A stretch of 64,000 bases of DNA, taken from the NCBI RefSeq assembly GCF_001598335.1, contig NZ_BCYT01000004.1, positions 247,121-311,120 of the forward strand. The letters run 5' to 3'. The notes under the pieces are model-generated. The model was not told where the DNA came from. It ran no database searches and saw nothing but the letters and a program-made list of their open reading frames with translations. The position numbers and the translations under genes were made by a program. This DNA comes from Sphingobium abikonense NBRC 16140 (GTDB lineage Bacteria > Pseudomonadota > Alphaproteobacteria > Sphingomonadales > Sphingomonadaceae). Of the stretch, positions 50,942-60,304 are shown in pieces (the stretch's first letter is position 1; every line of letters begins with the position of its first letter).

Positions 50942-52227
50942 TGGGCGGTGACGTGCGCGGCGGCGCTTTCTATCGCGCCATGTGGCGCTGGCATTTCTAT
51001 GCAGGCCTCATCGTGTTGCCGGTGCTGGCGCTGATGGCGGTGACGGGCGCGCTCTATCTCTACAAGGCGGAAGTGGAGGCGCTGGTCTATCCGGTGCGGC
51101 TGACGCCGCCTGACGGGGGGCCACCCTTGCCGGCGTCGCGCATCGTTGCTGCGGCGGGGGCGCGCGCCGGTGCGGCCGCAACCCAGCTTGTACGCCCCGC
51201 CAGCAATGGCGAAAGCTGGCGGGTGGTGACGTCGCGGGCAGGGGGCGGCACGACGACCTATTTCGTCGATCCCCGTGATGCCCGCGTCCTGGGGCAAATG
51301 CGCGATGGCGGCGTGATGGAGACGGTCAAGTCGCTGCACAGCCTCACCATCACCGGTCCGGTCGGCAATCGCCTGGTCGAAGTGGTTGCCGGATGGGCGA
51401 TCATCCTGTGCGTCACGGGGCTGTTTCTGCGCTGGCCCCGGCGCGGCCAGCCCGCGCTGGCGCTGCGCGGGACCGCGAAGGGGCGGCTATTCTGGCGCGA
51501 CCTGCATGGCACGCTGGGCTTTGCGTCGGCGCTCGTCATCCTGTTCCTCGCCATTACCGGCATGCCCTGGACCGATGTCTGGGGCGGAGGGTTGCGCGCG
51601 GTGATCGCCGCCAGCAAGGCGGGGCGACCGCCGATGAAGGTCAATCCCTGGTCGCACGCGGCCAAACATGCGTTGCCCTGGACGCTGCGGGAGCAGGGCG
51701 CGCCGATGGGGCATGGGCTTCATGATGTGGGTGTCGATGCCGTCGCGCGGATCGCCGCCCGGCGGGGGCTTGCGGGGGGCTATCAACTGTTTCTGCCCGC
51801 CAGCCCCGGCGCGCCCTATCTGGTGTCGGCGATCACCGTGCGTGCCGACGACGCGCGCGCCATTGCCGTAGACGCGGCGACCGGCGCGGTGGTGCAGGAC
51901 ATGGACTGGCGGCAGTTCGGCAAGGGCGCAAAGGCGGTCGAATGGGGCATCGCCACCCATCAGGGCCAGCAATATGGCGAGGGCAACCGGCTGCTGATGC
52001 TGGCGGGATGCCTGTGCCTGCTGCTGCTATGCCTGACCGCGCCGGTGCTGTGGTGGAAGCGGCGGCGGGACGGGCGGCTTGCCGCGCCGCCGCCGGCAAG
52101 TGCGGCCGCGCGCCGGACGGTGGCCGCGTTGATGGTGGGGCTGGGCGCGCTCTTTCCCCTGACCGGCCTGTCGATGCTGGCTGCGCTTGGCGGGGAATGG
52201 CTGGCGGGGCGGCTGTCCCGCGCCTAG
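50941..52227 (+). CDS. PepSY-associated transmembrane protein (PiuB-like)
   Basis: The 428-residue inner-membrane protein has four or five transmembrane segments, starting with WRWHFYAGLIVLPVLALMAV just after FYRAMWRWHFYAG, and periplasmic PepSY-like domains. Conserved His residues (SLHSLTITG, DLHGTLGF, HDVGVDA) suggest haem or metal binding; related PiuB/FsrB-type proteins take part in siderophore-iron reduction and uptake. Translationally coupled to the TonB receptor, so it probably acts on the same substrate. Confidence 0.88.
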   Translation: MGGDVRGGAFYRAMWRWHFYAGLIVLPVLALMAVTGALYLYKAEVEALVYPVRLTPPDGGPPLPASRIVAAAGARAGAAATQLVRPASNGESWRVVTSRAGGGTTTYFVDPRDARVLGQMRDGGVMETVKSLHSLTITGPVGNRLVEVVAGWAIILCVTGLFLRWPRRGQPALALRGTAKGRLFWRDLHGTLGFASALVILFLAITGMPWTDVWGGGLRAVIAASKAGRPPMKVNPWSHAAKHALPWTLREQGAPMGHGLHDVGVDAVARIAARRGLAGGYQLFLPASPGAPYLVSAITVRADDARAIAVDAATGAVVQDMDWRQFGKGAKAVEWGIATHQGQQYGEGNRLLMLAGCLCLLLLCLTAPVLWWKRRRDGRLAAPPPASAAARRTVAALMVGLGALFPLTGLSMLAALGGEWLAGRLSRA

Positions 52228-52251
52228 TTTTCTTTCGGGCCGGGAGCGATT

Positions 52252-53892
52252 ATGGGCAGCGCCATGATCCGACTGTCCGGCCTGAAACTGCCCCTCGACC
52301 ATCCGGCCGAGGCGATGCCCGCCGCCATTTGCGCGCGCCTTGATATCGAACCGCAGGATTTGCTGGGTCATAGCCTGGTCCGGCGCGGCAATGACGCGCG
52401 CCGCCGCACTGCGATCCAGCTGGTCTATACGCTCGATATCGATGTGGCGGACGAGGAAGCCGTGCTCGCCCGCTTCGCCAACGATCATGACGTGCGGCCG
52501 ACGCCCGATACCCGCTATCATTTTGTGACGCATCGGCCAGATGACTGGGGCGGCAAGCGGCCGGTGGTGATCGGCGCGGGGCCGTGCGGCCTGTTCGCCG
52601 GCCTCATCCTGGCGCAGATGGGCTTCCGGCCGATCATCCTGGACCGCGGCAAGGTGGTGCGGGAGCGGACCAAGGATACCTGGGGCCTGTGGCGGCGCGC
52701 CGAACTCAATCCCGATTCCAATGTCCAGTTCGGCGAGGGCGGGGCGGGCACCTTTTCCGATGGGAAACTTTATTGCCGCGTCAAGGACCCGCGCTTCCTG
52801 GGGCGCAAGGTGCTGGAGGAATTTGTCGCCGCCGGCGCGCCCGATGACATATTGTGGGAAGCGCATCCCCATATCGGCACATTCCGCCTCGTCTCCATGG
52901 TCGAATCCATGCGCCGCCAGATCGAAGGACTGGGCGGCGAATATCGCTGGCAGACGCGGGTCGATGACCTGCTGCTGGAACCAGACGGCGAGGGCGCACA
53001 GAAACTGCGCGGGCTCGTCCTCCACGACGGCAGCGTGATCGAAACCGACCATGTCGTGCTGGCGGTCGGCCATAGCGCGCGCCCGACCTTCGAGATGCTC
53101 CACGCGCGCGGCGTGCATATGGAGGCCAAGCCCTTTTCCATCGGCGTGCGCATCGAACATCCGCAAAGCTGGATCGACCGCGCCCGCTATGGCCAGTGCG
53201 CGGGCCACCCGGACCTGGGCGCGGCGGCCTATAGCCTGGCGCATCATTGCGCCAATGGCCGCACGGTCTATAGTTTCTGCATGTGCCCGGGCGGCCGCGT
53301 TGTCGCCGCCACGTCGGAAGAGGGGCGCGTCGTCACCAACGGCATGAGCCAATATAGCCGCGCCGAATTTAACGCCAATTCGGGCCTGGTCGTTGGCATC
53401 GACCCGGAGCGCGACTATCCCGGTGGGCCGCTGGCCGGCATCGATTTTCAGCGTCATTGGGAAAGCCAGGCCTATCTGGCGGGCGGGTCGAGCTATTGGG
53501 CGCCGGGCCAGAGGGTCGGCGATTTCCTGGCCGGGCGGCCATCGACTTCGCTGGGGTCGGTGGAGCCGTCCTATAAGCCCGGCGTGACGCCGACGGACCT
53601 GGCGCATTGCCTGCCGCCCTTCGTCGTCGAGGCGTTTCGCGAGGCGCTGCCTGTGTTCGGCCGGCAGCTGGCGGGCTATGACCATAGCGACGCGGTCATG
53701 ACGGGGGTGGAAACCCGCACATCCTCGCCCGTGCGCATCACGCGCGGCAAGGATTTTCAAAGCCTCAACGTCGCGGGCCTCTATCCGGCAGGCGAAGGCG
53801 CGGGCTATGCCGGCGGCATCCTGTCCGCCGCCATCGACGGGATCAAGGTGGCCGAAGCAGCCGCGCTGGCGATGGTGAATGCCGCGCATTGA
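52252..53892 (+). CDS. FAD-dependent dehydrogenase of the COG2509 type
   Basis: The 546-residue protein has an N-terminal ~95-residue alpha/beta domain (IRLSGLKLPLDHPAEAM, DLLGHSLVRRGNDARRR) and then an FAD-binding GAGPCGLFAGL (108-118) with RGKVVRERTKDT, NVQFGEGGAGTFSDGKL and CMCPGGRVVAATSEEG, all typical of COG2509. The late FAD motif is NVAGLYPAGEGAGYAGGI. These are uncharacterised flavoprotein dehydrogenases. GGGAG lies 7 bases before ATG 52252; ATG 52264 is an alternative. It starts 24 bases after the PepSY gene. Confidence 0.88.
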   Translation: MGSAMIRLSGLKLPLDHPAEAMPAAICARLDIEPQDLLGHSLVRRGNDARRRTAIQLVYTLDIDVADEEAVLARFANDHDVRPTPDTRYHFVTHRPDDWGGKRPVVIGAGPCGLFAGLILAQMGFRPIILDRGKVVRERTKDTWGLWRRAELNPDSNVQFGEGGAGTFSDGKLYCRVKDPRFLGRKVLEEFVAAGAPDDILWEAHPHIGTFRLVSMVESMRRQIEGLGGEYRWQTRVDDLLLEPDGEGAQKLRGLVLHDGSVIETDHVVLAVGHSARPTFEMLHARGVHMEAKPFSIGVRIEHPQSWIDRARYGQCAGHPDLGAAAYSLAHHCANGRTVYSFCMCPGGRVVAATSEEGRVVTNGMSQYSRAEFNANSGLVVGIDPERDYPGGPLAGIDFQRHWESQAYLAGGSSYWAPGQRVGDFLAGRPSTSLGSVEPSYKPGVTPTDLAHCLPPFVVEAFREALPVFGRQLAGYDHSDAVMTGVETRTSSPVRITRGKDFQSLNVAGLYPAGEGAGYAGGILSAAIDGIKVAEAAALAMVNAAH

Positions 53893-54008
53893 CCGCGCGG
53901 GCTGACATATCGCCTGCATAAATCGGTCATGCCGGCGTCGCGTCATCGACGCGCGGTCGTCATGGGCGCGTCAAGGCGGCGTCATGCACGCGGGCTAGAT
54001 GAAGGCGC

Positions 54009-55040
54009 ATGATGACGCCTATCGACCGCTGCGTACGCATATCGCCTGCCGACAAGGCGAGACTGCGTATCCTCTTCCTCGCCAAACATGCGCGCGCATC
54101 CGGCACGCCCGACGCGGTGGATGGCAACCACGCCGTCTATCATCACGAAATGCGCACGACGATGGAGGAGATTGGCCTCCATATGCGCGTCGCCGACAGC
54201 TATGAGGCGCTGTTCGAACGGCCGGACGTGGATTTCGTCGTCACCCTGCTCAATCGGGGCGGGTTCCAGAATAGCGAGATGATGGCGCCGTTGCTGCTCA
54301 GCTGGCGCGATATGCCGCATCTGGGCGCAAGCCCGATCCTGCGCGGCGTGTCGGATGACAAATATCTCAGCAAGATGATCGCCCGCGCCCATGGCGTCCC
54401 AACCATGCCGGCGCAGCTGTTCCGCCGGGGCGGCCTGCCCGCCGAACCCGCTTTTCACGCCGATCGGCTGGTGGTCAAGCCTAACGCCTCCTCGGCGTCC
54501 TGGGGGCTGGCGATGGTCGACGACTGGACCCAGGCCAGGGCGCAGATCGATTATCTGCATGGGGAAGGGCATGACGTGCTGGTCGAAGCCTGGGCCCCGC
54601 TGCTCGATGTCGCGGTCCCGGTCGTGGGCGGCAGCGGCGGGCAGCCCTGGATATTGCCGCCGATGATGTATGTGCCGGCCGACCCCCATCGCGCGCGCAG
54701 TCATGAAGAAAAGCGCGGCCTGATCGACGCGGGCGACGATCCGCTGGTGCTGGTCGAGGATCGCGCGCTGCTGACGCAATTGGAGGATATGACTCGCCGG
54801 CTGCTGCCCGAACTCTGGCCGTTCGATTATGGCCGGTTCGAATTTCGCTATGACCCGATGAGCGGCGCGGTGCAGTTCATGGAGGTCAACCTGTCCTGCA
54901 ACCTGTGGTCGAAGAAAACCATAGCGCGTTCCGCCCGGTCGATTGGCGTCGATCATGCGATGCTGGTCGAAACCATCATCGGCCACAGCCTGGAGCGGCA
55001 GGGATTGCTGACCGAAGCGCCGATCAAGGTCGCGGCCTGA
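54009..55040 (+). CDS. ATP-grasp protein (first of the cassette)
   Basis: The 343-residue cytoplasmic protein has an ATP-grasp fold: VVKPNASSASWGLAMVDDW (nucleotide-binding lysine), LVEAWAPLLDVAVPVVGG, and MEVNLSCNLWSKK (metal-binding Glu/Asn) near residue 297. The pattern is of carboxylate-amine ligases related to D-Ala-D-Ala ligase and RimK. Substrate unknown. GAAGG precedes the tandem ATGs at 54009/54012. It is the first of four tightly packed genes; the next starts on its stop codon (TGATG). Confidence 0.8.
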   Translation: MMTPIDRCVRISPADKARLRILFLAKHARASGTPDAVDGNHAVYHHEMRTTMEEIGLHMRVADSYEALFERPDVDFVVTLLNRGGFQNSEMMAPLLLSWRDMPHLGASPILRGVSDDKYLSKMIARAHGVPTMPAQLFRRGGLPAEPAFHADRLVVKPNASSASWGLAMVDDWTQARAQIDYLHGEGHDVLVEAWAPLLDVAVPVVGGSGGQPWILPPMMYVPADPHRARSHEEKRGLIDAGDDPLVLVEDRALLTQLEDMTRRLLPELWPFDYGRFEFRYDPMSGAVQFMEVNLSCNLWSKKTIARSARSIGVDHAMLVETIIGHSLERQGLLTEAPIKVAA

Positions 55041-55855
55041 TGCCGATGGACGGCAGGACGAGCGCGCTGGTGCTGGCCGGCAAGCGCGACGGGGCGACCG
55101 ACCCCTTGGCGCAGGCGGCGAGCGTCACGCATAAATGCCTGGTCCCGGTGGCGGGCCAGCCCATGCTGGTGCATGTGATCGACGCGCTGGCCGCAAGCGA
55201 GCGGATCGGGCAGATCCGCGTCGCCATCGAAGACCCGGCCGTCCTGCAAGGCCTGCCCCAGCTGCGCGGGCTGATTGCGACCGGCCGGCTGATGGCTGTG
55301 GCGGCGCAGCCCAATCTGGTCGATTCGGTGCTGACGGCGGCGCAGGGCGCGGCCTTCCCGCTGCTCATCACCACGGCCGATAATGTACTGCTGACGCCGG
55401 ACACGGTCGGCGAGATGATTGAGGGCTGCAAGGCGCAGGGCGCGGACGCCGCCGTCGCCTTCACCCGCCGCGATTTCGTGCTGGCCGCGCATCCGCAGGG
55501 GCAGCGCAAATTCTATCGCTTCGCATGCGACAGCTATTCCAATTGCAACACCTACTGGCTGAAGAATGCAGCCGCGCTGACAGCGGCCGAGACGTTCCGC
55601 AGCGGCGGTCAGTTCGTGAAGCATCCTGCGCGCATCATTGGCGCGTTCGGGCTGCTCAACCTCATTCGGTTTCGCTTTGGCATCGGCACGCTGGCGGACA
55701 CGTTCGCTCGCTTTTCGCGTCGCTTTCGCATGACGATCGCGCCGGTGATCCTGTCGGACGGGGCGGCGGCGATCGATGTCGATAATGAACGCTCCCATGG
55801 CGTGGCGTCGCAGCTGCTGGAGCAGCGATCCCCCCTGACCCAGGCGGCGGAATAA
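55040..55855 (+). CDS. MobA-like nucleotidyltransferase
   Basis: The 271-residue protein begins SALVLAGKRDGATDPLAQA, a GT-A-type nucleotidyltransferase start with the LAGG-like loop as LAGK, and THKCLVPVAGQPMLVHVIDAL and TTADNVLLTP. The family includes MobA and sugar-phosphate or alcohol-phosphate NTP transferases. Later there is a hydrophobic/basic tail. Substrate not assignable. The start is the ATG in TGATG overlapping the previous stop; frame open to 54905. Next gene after 3 bases. Confidence 0.78.
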   Translation: MPMDGRTSALVLAGKRDGATDPLAQAASVTHKCLVPVAGQPMLVHVIDALAASERIGQIRVAIEDPAVLQGLPQLRGLIATGRLMAVAAQPNLVDSVLTAAQGAAFPLLITTADNVLLTPDTVGEMIEGCKAQGADAAVAFTRRDFVLAAHPQGQRKFYRFACDSYSNCNTYWLKNAAALTAAETFRSGGQFVKHPARIIGAFGLLNLIRFRFGIGTLADTFARFSRRFRMTIAPVILSDGAAAIDVDNERSHGVASQLLEQRSPLTQAAE

Positions 55856-55858
55856 GTC

Positions 55859-56947
55859 TTGCTGAGCCTCTGCGCGGTCCCGCCGCAGGACGATAACAGC
55901 TTGCTGGCGGCCTATCATGGCGGGCTGCGCGCTCATTGGCCGCGGGGCGCGCGCCTGCTGTCGCATTGGCTGGCGGCCATGGGGCAGGGCGGATGGAGCG
56001 CGAGCGAGAGGCTGCTGCTGCCCGACAGCGTGCGGCGATCCGGCCTGTCGATGCGGGATCGCAAGGCAGTGCACCGCCTGCTCAACCCCGCCGCCTTTCC
56101 GCTCGCCGCCAATCCGCTCAAGAACAAGCAGCTCTTCGCGCTCAAGGCGCAGGAAGCCGGCCTGCCGATCCCGCCTTCCTGGGATCCGGAGGCGCAGGCT
56201 CTTTCGGACTGGCTGGCGCATGAAAGCGACATCATCGCCAAGCCCAGCTTCCGGTCCAAGGGGCAGGGGGTGGAGCGCTACACGCGGGAAGATGATGGCT
56301 GGCGCGGTCCGTCAGGCGCGATCAGCGACACGCAGTTGCGCGCGCGCCTGACCGCCCTGGGGCGCAAAGGCGGCGTGATCCAGCGAAGGCTGGCAACGCA
56401 TGAGCGGCTGAGCGACCTTTCCCCCGGCGCGCTCCCCACCTTGCGGGTCGTCACCTGCATCAACGAAGACGGATTGCCCGAAGCCTGCGACCTGGCGTTG
56501 CGCCTGTCGGCTGGCGGGCCGCGTCCTGTCGATAATTTCAACGCCGGCAACCTTGTGCTGGGGGTCGATAGCGCCGGATGCTGCATGGCGGCTTGGCGCA
56601 GGAGCGGGCAGGCCGTCGTCGCGCTGGAGCGGCACCCGGTGAGCGGCGCGCCGATCAAGGGCGTGCCCGTCCCCGACCTGGCCGATGCGATTGCGCTCGC
56701 GCTGCGCGCCCATCGCGCCTTTGCCGATGGTTTCACCGTCATCGGGTGGGATGTCGGCCTGACGTCCGGCGGCCCTGTGCTGGTCGAGGGCAATTGGAAT
56801 CCCGGGACGGACATCGTGCAACTGGTCAGCGGGCGGGGTGTGTCGGATACGCGGCTTGGTGCGCTCTATCGGCATCATCTGGCGCATCTGCCGGTCGAGC
56901 GGTGGCGGCGCGCGCGGGTCATGGCATGGGATCGGCGCGGCCGGTGA
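55859..56947 (+). CDS. Sugar-transfer-associated ATP-grasp protein
   Basis: The 362-residue protein resembles the ATPgrasp_ST family found in polysaccharide loci: LKNKQLFALKAQEAGLPIPP, IIAKPSFRSKGQGVERY (nucleotide-binding lysine), PTLRVVTCIN, VDNFNAGNLVLGVD and GWDVGLTSGGPVLVEGNWNPG (metal-binding Glu/Asn). It starts with TTG 55859; no ATG in frame gives a comparable N-terminus, so the start is uncertain. It overlaps the glycosyltransferase gene by 22 bases. Confidence 0.8.
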   Translation: MLSLCAVPPQDDNSLLAAYHGGLRAHWPRGARLLSHWLAAMGQGGWSASERLLLPDSVRRSGLSMRDRKAVHRLLNPAAFPLAANPLKNKQLFALKAQEAGLPIPPSWDPEAQALSDWLAHESDIIAKPSFRSKGQGVERYTREDDGWRGPSGAISDTQLRARLTALGRKGGVIQRRLATHERLSDLSPGALPTLRVVTCINEDGLPEACDLALRLSAGGPRPVDNFNAGNLVLGVDSAGCCMAAWRRSGQAVVALERHPVSGAPIKGVPVPDLADAIALALRAHRAFADGFTVIGWDVGLTSGGPVLVEGNWNPGTDIVQLVSGRGVSDTRLGALYRHHLAHLPVERWRRARVMAWDRRGR

Positions 56948-58056
56948 TCTGCATCTATGTCCACGCGCTGGCGGCGACCGGCGTCGTGCGCAATGCGCGG
57001 CTGATTGCCGCCGACCTGGCGCTGGCCGGTCATGACGTGCAATTGGTGACGGCGTTGCCGGGCGGGGAGGGCGTGGCGGGTGTGCCGCATCATGCGCTAT
57101 TGCCGGGCGCAGGTTGCTCCCGCCTGCGCGAGAAGGTCGACGCGGCGATCGCGCTCCACCGGCATCTGCGCACCCACCGGCCGCGCCTTTTGATATCGGC
57201 CGGCAATCATGGGCATGGCACCGTCTGGGCGGGAAGCCTGGGCATGCGCGGCATGAAGCGGCTCTACCGCATCAGCAACGACATCATGCGCCGCGTGCCG
57301 ACCGCGCCGTCGGGCCGATGGACGCGATGGGCCAGGACCGGCATGGCGCGCCTGATCGCGGCGGATGCGGCGCATCTGGTGTTTGTGTCGCCGACCCTGT
57401 CCGACACTCCGGCCTTCGCCGCCGCCGAGCGGGCCGGGCGCGTCACCGTCATTGCCAATGGCATCGACAAGGCAGCGGCGCGCCGCCGGATCGGCGACGT
57501 CGTGCCGCATCCCTGGCTGGGGGGCGACAGGCCCGTGCTGCTGGCTATCGGTCGCCTTGCGCCGCAAAAGAATTTTGACACCTTACTGCGCGCCTTCGCG
57601 CTGGTGCGCCGGCATAGGCCCGCACGGCTCGTTCTATTGGGTGAGAGCCGCGACGACGCCCGCGCGCGACTGCTTGCGCAGGCCCGGCACCTGGGCATTG
57701 CCGACGACCTGGCTTTGCCGGGGACCGTCGCCAATGTCTTCCCCTGGCTGGCCCGTTGCGACGCGTTCGTGCTGCCGTCCTGGTGGGAAGGATCGGCCAA
57801 TGTGCTGCTGGAAGCGATGGCGGTGGGCGCGCCCTGCGTCGCGTCGATCAGCGCGGGCAACGCCGGGCAATTGCTGGAGGATGGCCGCTATGGCCGGCTG
57901 TTCGATCCAGCGGATGCCGACGCGATGGCGCTCGCCATGATGAAGCAGATTGATCCAGCGATGCAGCTGCGCCCGCAAGAGCGCATCGACGCTTTTGGCA
58001 TGGACGCGGTCACGCGGTCGTGGCGGGATGTGGTGGATCGGCTGCTGGCGACATGA
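56926..58056 (+). CDS. GT4-family glycosyltransferase
   Basis: The 376-residue retaining GT-B glycosyltransferase has the N-terminal domain with AATGVVRNARLIAADLALAG, then VIANGID, LLAIGRLAPQKNFDTLLRAF and the EX7E-type nucleotide-sugar site WWEGSANVLLEAMAVGAPCV. Donor and acceptor unknown. ATG 56926 lies inside the previous gene in another frame, so translation is coupled. It is last of the four-gene cassette; the convergent tauE gene ends 16 bases away. Confidence 0.85.
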   Translation: MGSARPVICIYVHALAATGVVRNARLIAADLALAGHDVQLVTALPGGEGVAGVPHHALLPGAGCSRLREKVDAAIALHRHLRTHRPRLLISAGNHGHGTVWAGSLGMRGMKRLYRISNDIMRRVPTAPSGRWTRWARTGMARLIAADAAHLVFVSPTLSDTPAFAAAERAGRVTVIANGIDKAAARRRIGDVVPHPWLGGDRPVLLAIGRLAPQKNFDTLLRAFALVRRHRPARLVLLGESRDDARARLLAQARHLGIADDLALPGTVANVFPWLARCDAFVLPSWWEGSANVLLEAMAVGAPCVASISAGNAGQLLEDGRYGRLFDPADADAMALAMMKQIDPAMQLRPQERIDAFGMDAVTRSWRDVVDRLLAT

Positions 58057-58071
58057 CGCCGCCATTGCGGG

Positions 58072-58863
58072 TCATCCCAGCAGTCGCCAGCCCGCCACCA
58101 CCAGAACGCAGGCCAGAAGCGGCTGCAACACCTTCTCCGGCACCTTGGACGCCAGCATCGACCCGATGATGATGCCGGGGATCGACCCTGCCAGCAGGTT
58201 GAGCAGCAGCAATAGGTTGAAATTGCCGATGAACAAATGCCCCAGGCCCGCCACCAACGTCAGCGGCACGGCATGGACGATGTCGGTCGCAATCAGCTTT
58301 TGCAGCCGCATCCGCAGCGGATAGAGCGCCAGCAACAGGGTTGCGCCCAGCGCGCCCGCGCCCACGGACGTCAGCGTGACCATCGCGCCCAGCAGCGCGC
58401 CGGCCGCCACGGTCAGGCCCGCCTGATAGCGCAGGAAATTGCGCGCGGTATCCTTGCGCGCATGCACCGCCATATGGTGAAACCGCCCGCGAAACAGCGT
58501 GGCGATGGCGGTAAGGATCAGCACCACCCCCAGCGCGTTCATGATGAGGCCACCCTTGATCTGCTGCGCGTCGATCTGCGACAGCAGGATCAGGACGATG
58601 ACGGCCGCCGGCAGGCTGCCCAGGCACAGGCGCTTGATGACTTCATAATCGGGCCGGCCTTCCGCCCCGCCATGATGATGATGAACGAAGCCGCCGACCG
58701 ACTTGGTGATCGCCGCGAACCACAGGTCGGTGCCGACCGCCGTGGTTGGCGATACGCCGAACAGCAGGATCAGGATCGGCGCCATCAGCGATCCGCCGCC
58801 AACGCCCGTCATGCCCACCATGACACCGACGAACAGCCCGGCGATCGCATGTAACCAATCCAT
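58072..58863 (-). CDS. TauE/SafE-family sulfite/organosulfonate exporter
   Basis: The 263-residue membrane protein has about eight transmembrane segments in two repeats, each beginning with a glycine-rich pattern: GLFVGVMVGMTGVGGGSLMAP near residue 10 and GALLGAMVTLTSVGAGALGA near 155. This is the TauE/SafE (DUF81) signature. Transported anion is not known. A His-rich loop HHHHGGAEG (about 58-66) is notable. Monocistronic; convergent with the GT4 gene. Confidence 0.88.
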   Translation of the reverse strand: MDWLHAIAGLFVGVMVGMTGVGGGSLMAPILILLFGVSPTTAVGTDLWFAAITKSVGGFVHHHHGGAEGRPDYEVIKRLCLGSLPAAVIVLILLSQIDAQQIKGGLIMNALGVVLILTAIATLFRGRFHHMAVHARKDTARNFLRYQAGLTVAAGALLGAMVTLTSVGAGALGATLLLALYPLRMRLQKLIATDIVHAVPLTLVAGLGHLFIGNFNLLLLLNLLAGSIPGIIIGSMLASKVPEKVLQPLLACVLVVAGWRLLG

Positions 58864-59144
58864 TCAAATCCCCCGATTGCCGACCCGCCAGGCGAACCGC
58901 TTGGCTCGACATATCGGCACAGTGCAGGCGCGAACAGCCTTTTTTCGCGGATCGTCCCGCTGAGGGCGGTATTGGTCCCGCGGCTGGGGACCGTCCCTGG
59001 CCGCATTGAAAGGAAAAAGAGCGTGGCCGATCGCGATGGATTGCATCGCCACCCGCCGCTTCATAGACAGGGCCGCATCAATGCGGATTTCTTTACGCCT
59101 TTCATGCTAGGGCCGCGGATCATGACGCGCCGCCATCAGGGATT

Positions 59145-60245
59145 TTGACCATTTCTGCCTCTTCTTCTTCGACCACAATCTATCCGGTGATCCTGTCCGG
59201 GGGCGCAGGCACGCGCTTGTGGCCGGCCTCGCACACCGCCTGCCCGAAGCAGTTCATGCCGCTGGTGGGTGAGCGATCAATGTTGCAGGAAACCATCAGG
59301 CGGACCTATGATCTGCAGGGTTTTGAAAGGCCGCTGATCGTGTCGAGCGGCGCGCATGGGCCCTTGGTGCAGCAACAGCTTGCCGACGCAGGCTATGACA
59401 CGGCGGCGATCCTGCTGGAACCCGAAGGCCGCAACACCGCGCCCGCCATTGCCATCGCCGCCGCGTGGATCGCCGCGCGCGACCCGTTGGCGCTGATGCT
59501 GGTGATGCCGTCAGACCATGTCATCGCCGACAGTGCGGCCTTTCGCGCGGCCGTTGCCTGCGCGCTCGATGCGGCGCGCGATGGCAGGCTGGTGACGTTC
59601 GGCATCCAGCCCCATTATCCCGAAACCGGCTATGGCTATATCTGCAAGGGCGATGTGATCGATGCCGGCAATGGCATCCATGCCGTCGCGGAATTTGTGG
59701 AAAAGCCGCCGCTGGCGCTGGCCGAAACCTATCTCGCCGGTGGTCGCCATTATTGGAATGGTGGCATTTTCCTGTTTCGCGCCGGCGTGCTGCTGGACGA
59801 GCTGGACCTGCATGTGCCCGCCGTGCGCGCGGCTGCGGTCGACGCGATGGCGCGCGCGACGATGCAGGATGGCTTCGTCCTGCCGGACAGGGCGGCCTTT
59901 TGCGCCAGCCCCAATGTCTCGATCGACGTGGCGGTGATGGAGCGGACCGATCATGCCGCCGTCGTGCCGGTCGACATGGGATGGTCGGACGTCGGGTCCT
60001 GGACGGCCTTGTGGGCGGTGCGCGATCGCGACGCGCAGGGCAATGCGGTCAAGGGTAAGGCCGTGACCGTCGATGGTGCGGGCAACCTCATCTATGTCGA
60101 TGGTGGCCCGCCGGTCGCTACTCTGGGCCTGCGCGATTGCGTCGTCGTGTCGACAGCGCAGGGCGTGCTGGTGATGCCGCGTGACCGGTCGCAGGATGTA
60201 AGAGGCGTGGTCGATGCGATGAAGGCGGCCGGATTGACGGCCTGA
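59145..60245 (+). CDS. manC: Mannose-1-phosphate guanylyltransferase
   Basis: The enzyme makes GDP-mannose, the precursor used by Gmd downstream in the locus. The 366 residues contain VILSGGAGTRLWPASH, the pyrophosphorylase motif, CPKQFMPLVG and FVEKP. It is a single-domain form: the C-terminal phosphomannose isomerase domain of bifunctional AlgA/ManC is absent. The start is taken as TTG 59145 because IYPVILSGG must be near the N-terminus; AGGGA is only 2-3 bases upstream, so the exact start is uncertain. The 281-base gap before it has no gene and probably holds its promoter. Confidence 0.9.
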   Translation: MTISASSSSTTIYPVILSGGAGTRLWPASHTACPKQFMPLVGERSMLQETIRRTYDLQGFERPLIVSSGAHGPLVQQQLADAGYDTAAILLEPEGRNTAPAIAIAAAWIAARDPLALMLVMPSDHVIADSAAFRAAVACALDAARDGRLVTFGIQPHYPETGYGYICKGDVIDAGNGIHAVAEFVEKPPLALAETYLAGGRHYWNGGIFLFRAGVLLDELDLHVPAVRAAAVDAMARATMQDGFVLPDRAAFCASPNVSIDVAVMERTDHAAVVPVDMGWSDVGSWTALWAVRDRDAQGNAVKGKAVTVDGAGNLIYVDGGPPVATLGLRDCVVVSTAQGVLVMPRDRSQDVRGVVDAMKAAGLTA

Positions 60246-60255
60246 CGAGCGGGGA

Positions 60256-60284
60256 GGCGTCGCACGGCTAGAGCGCACGACGCC
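60256..60284. other. Hairpin between convergent manC and the Wza-like gene
   Basis: GGCGTCG (60256-60262) pairs with CGACGCC (60278-60284). No T-run follows on either strand, so it is only a weak terminator candidate. Confidence 0.4.
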
Positions 60285-60304
60285 AATCCGGCCTTTGCCT
60301 TGCC

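Noticed and set aside
53893..54008. Possible repeats (several GCGTCATGxxxGCG-like words) before the ATP-grasp cassette
   Set aside because: The words are short, unevenly spaced and not clearly related to a known operator; too weak to call.
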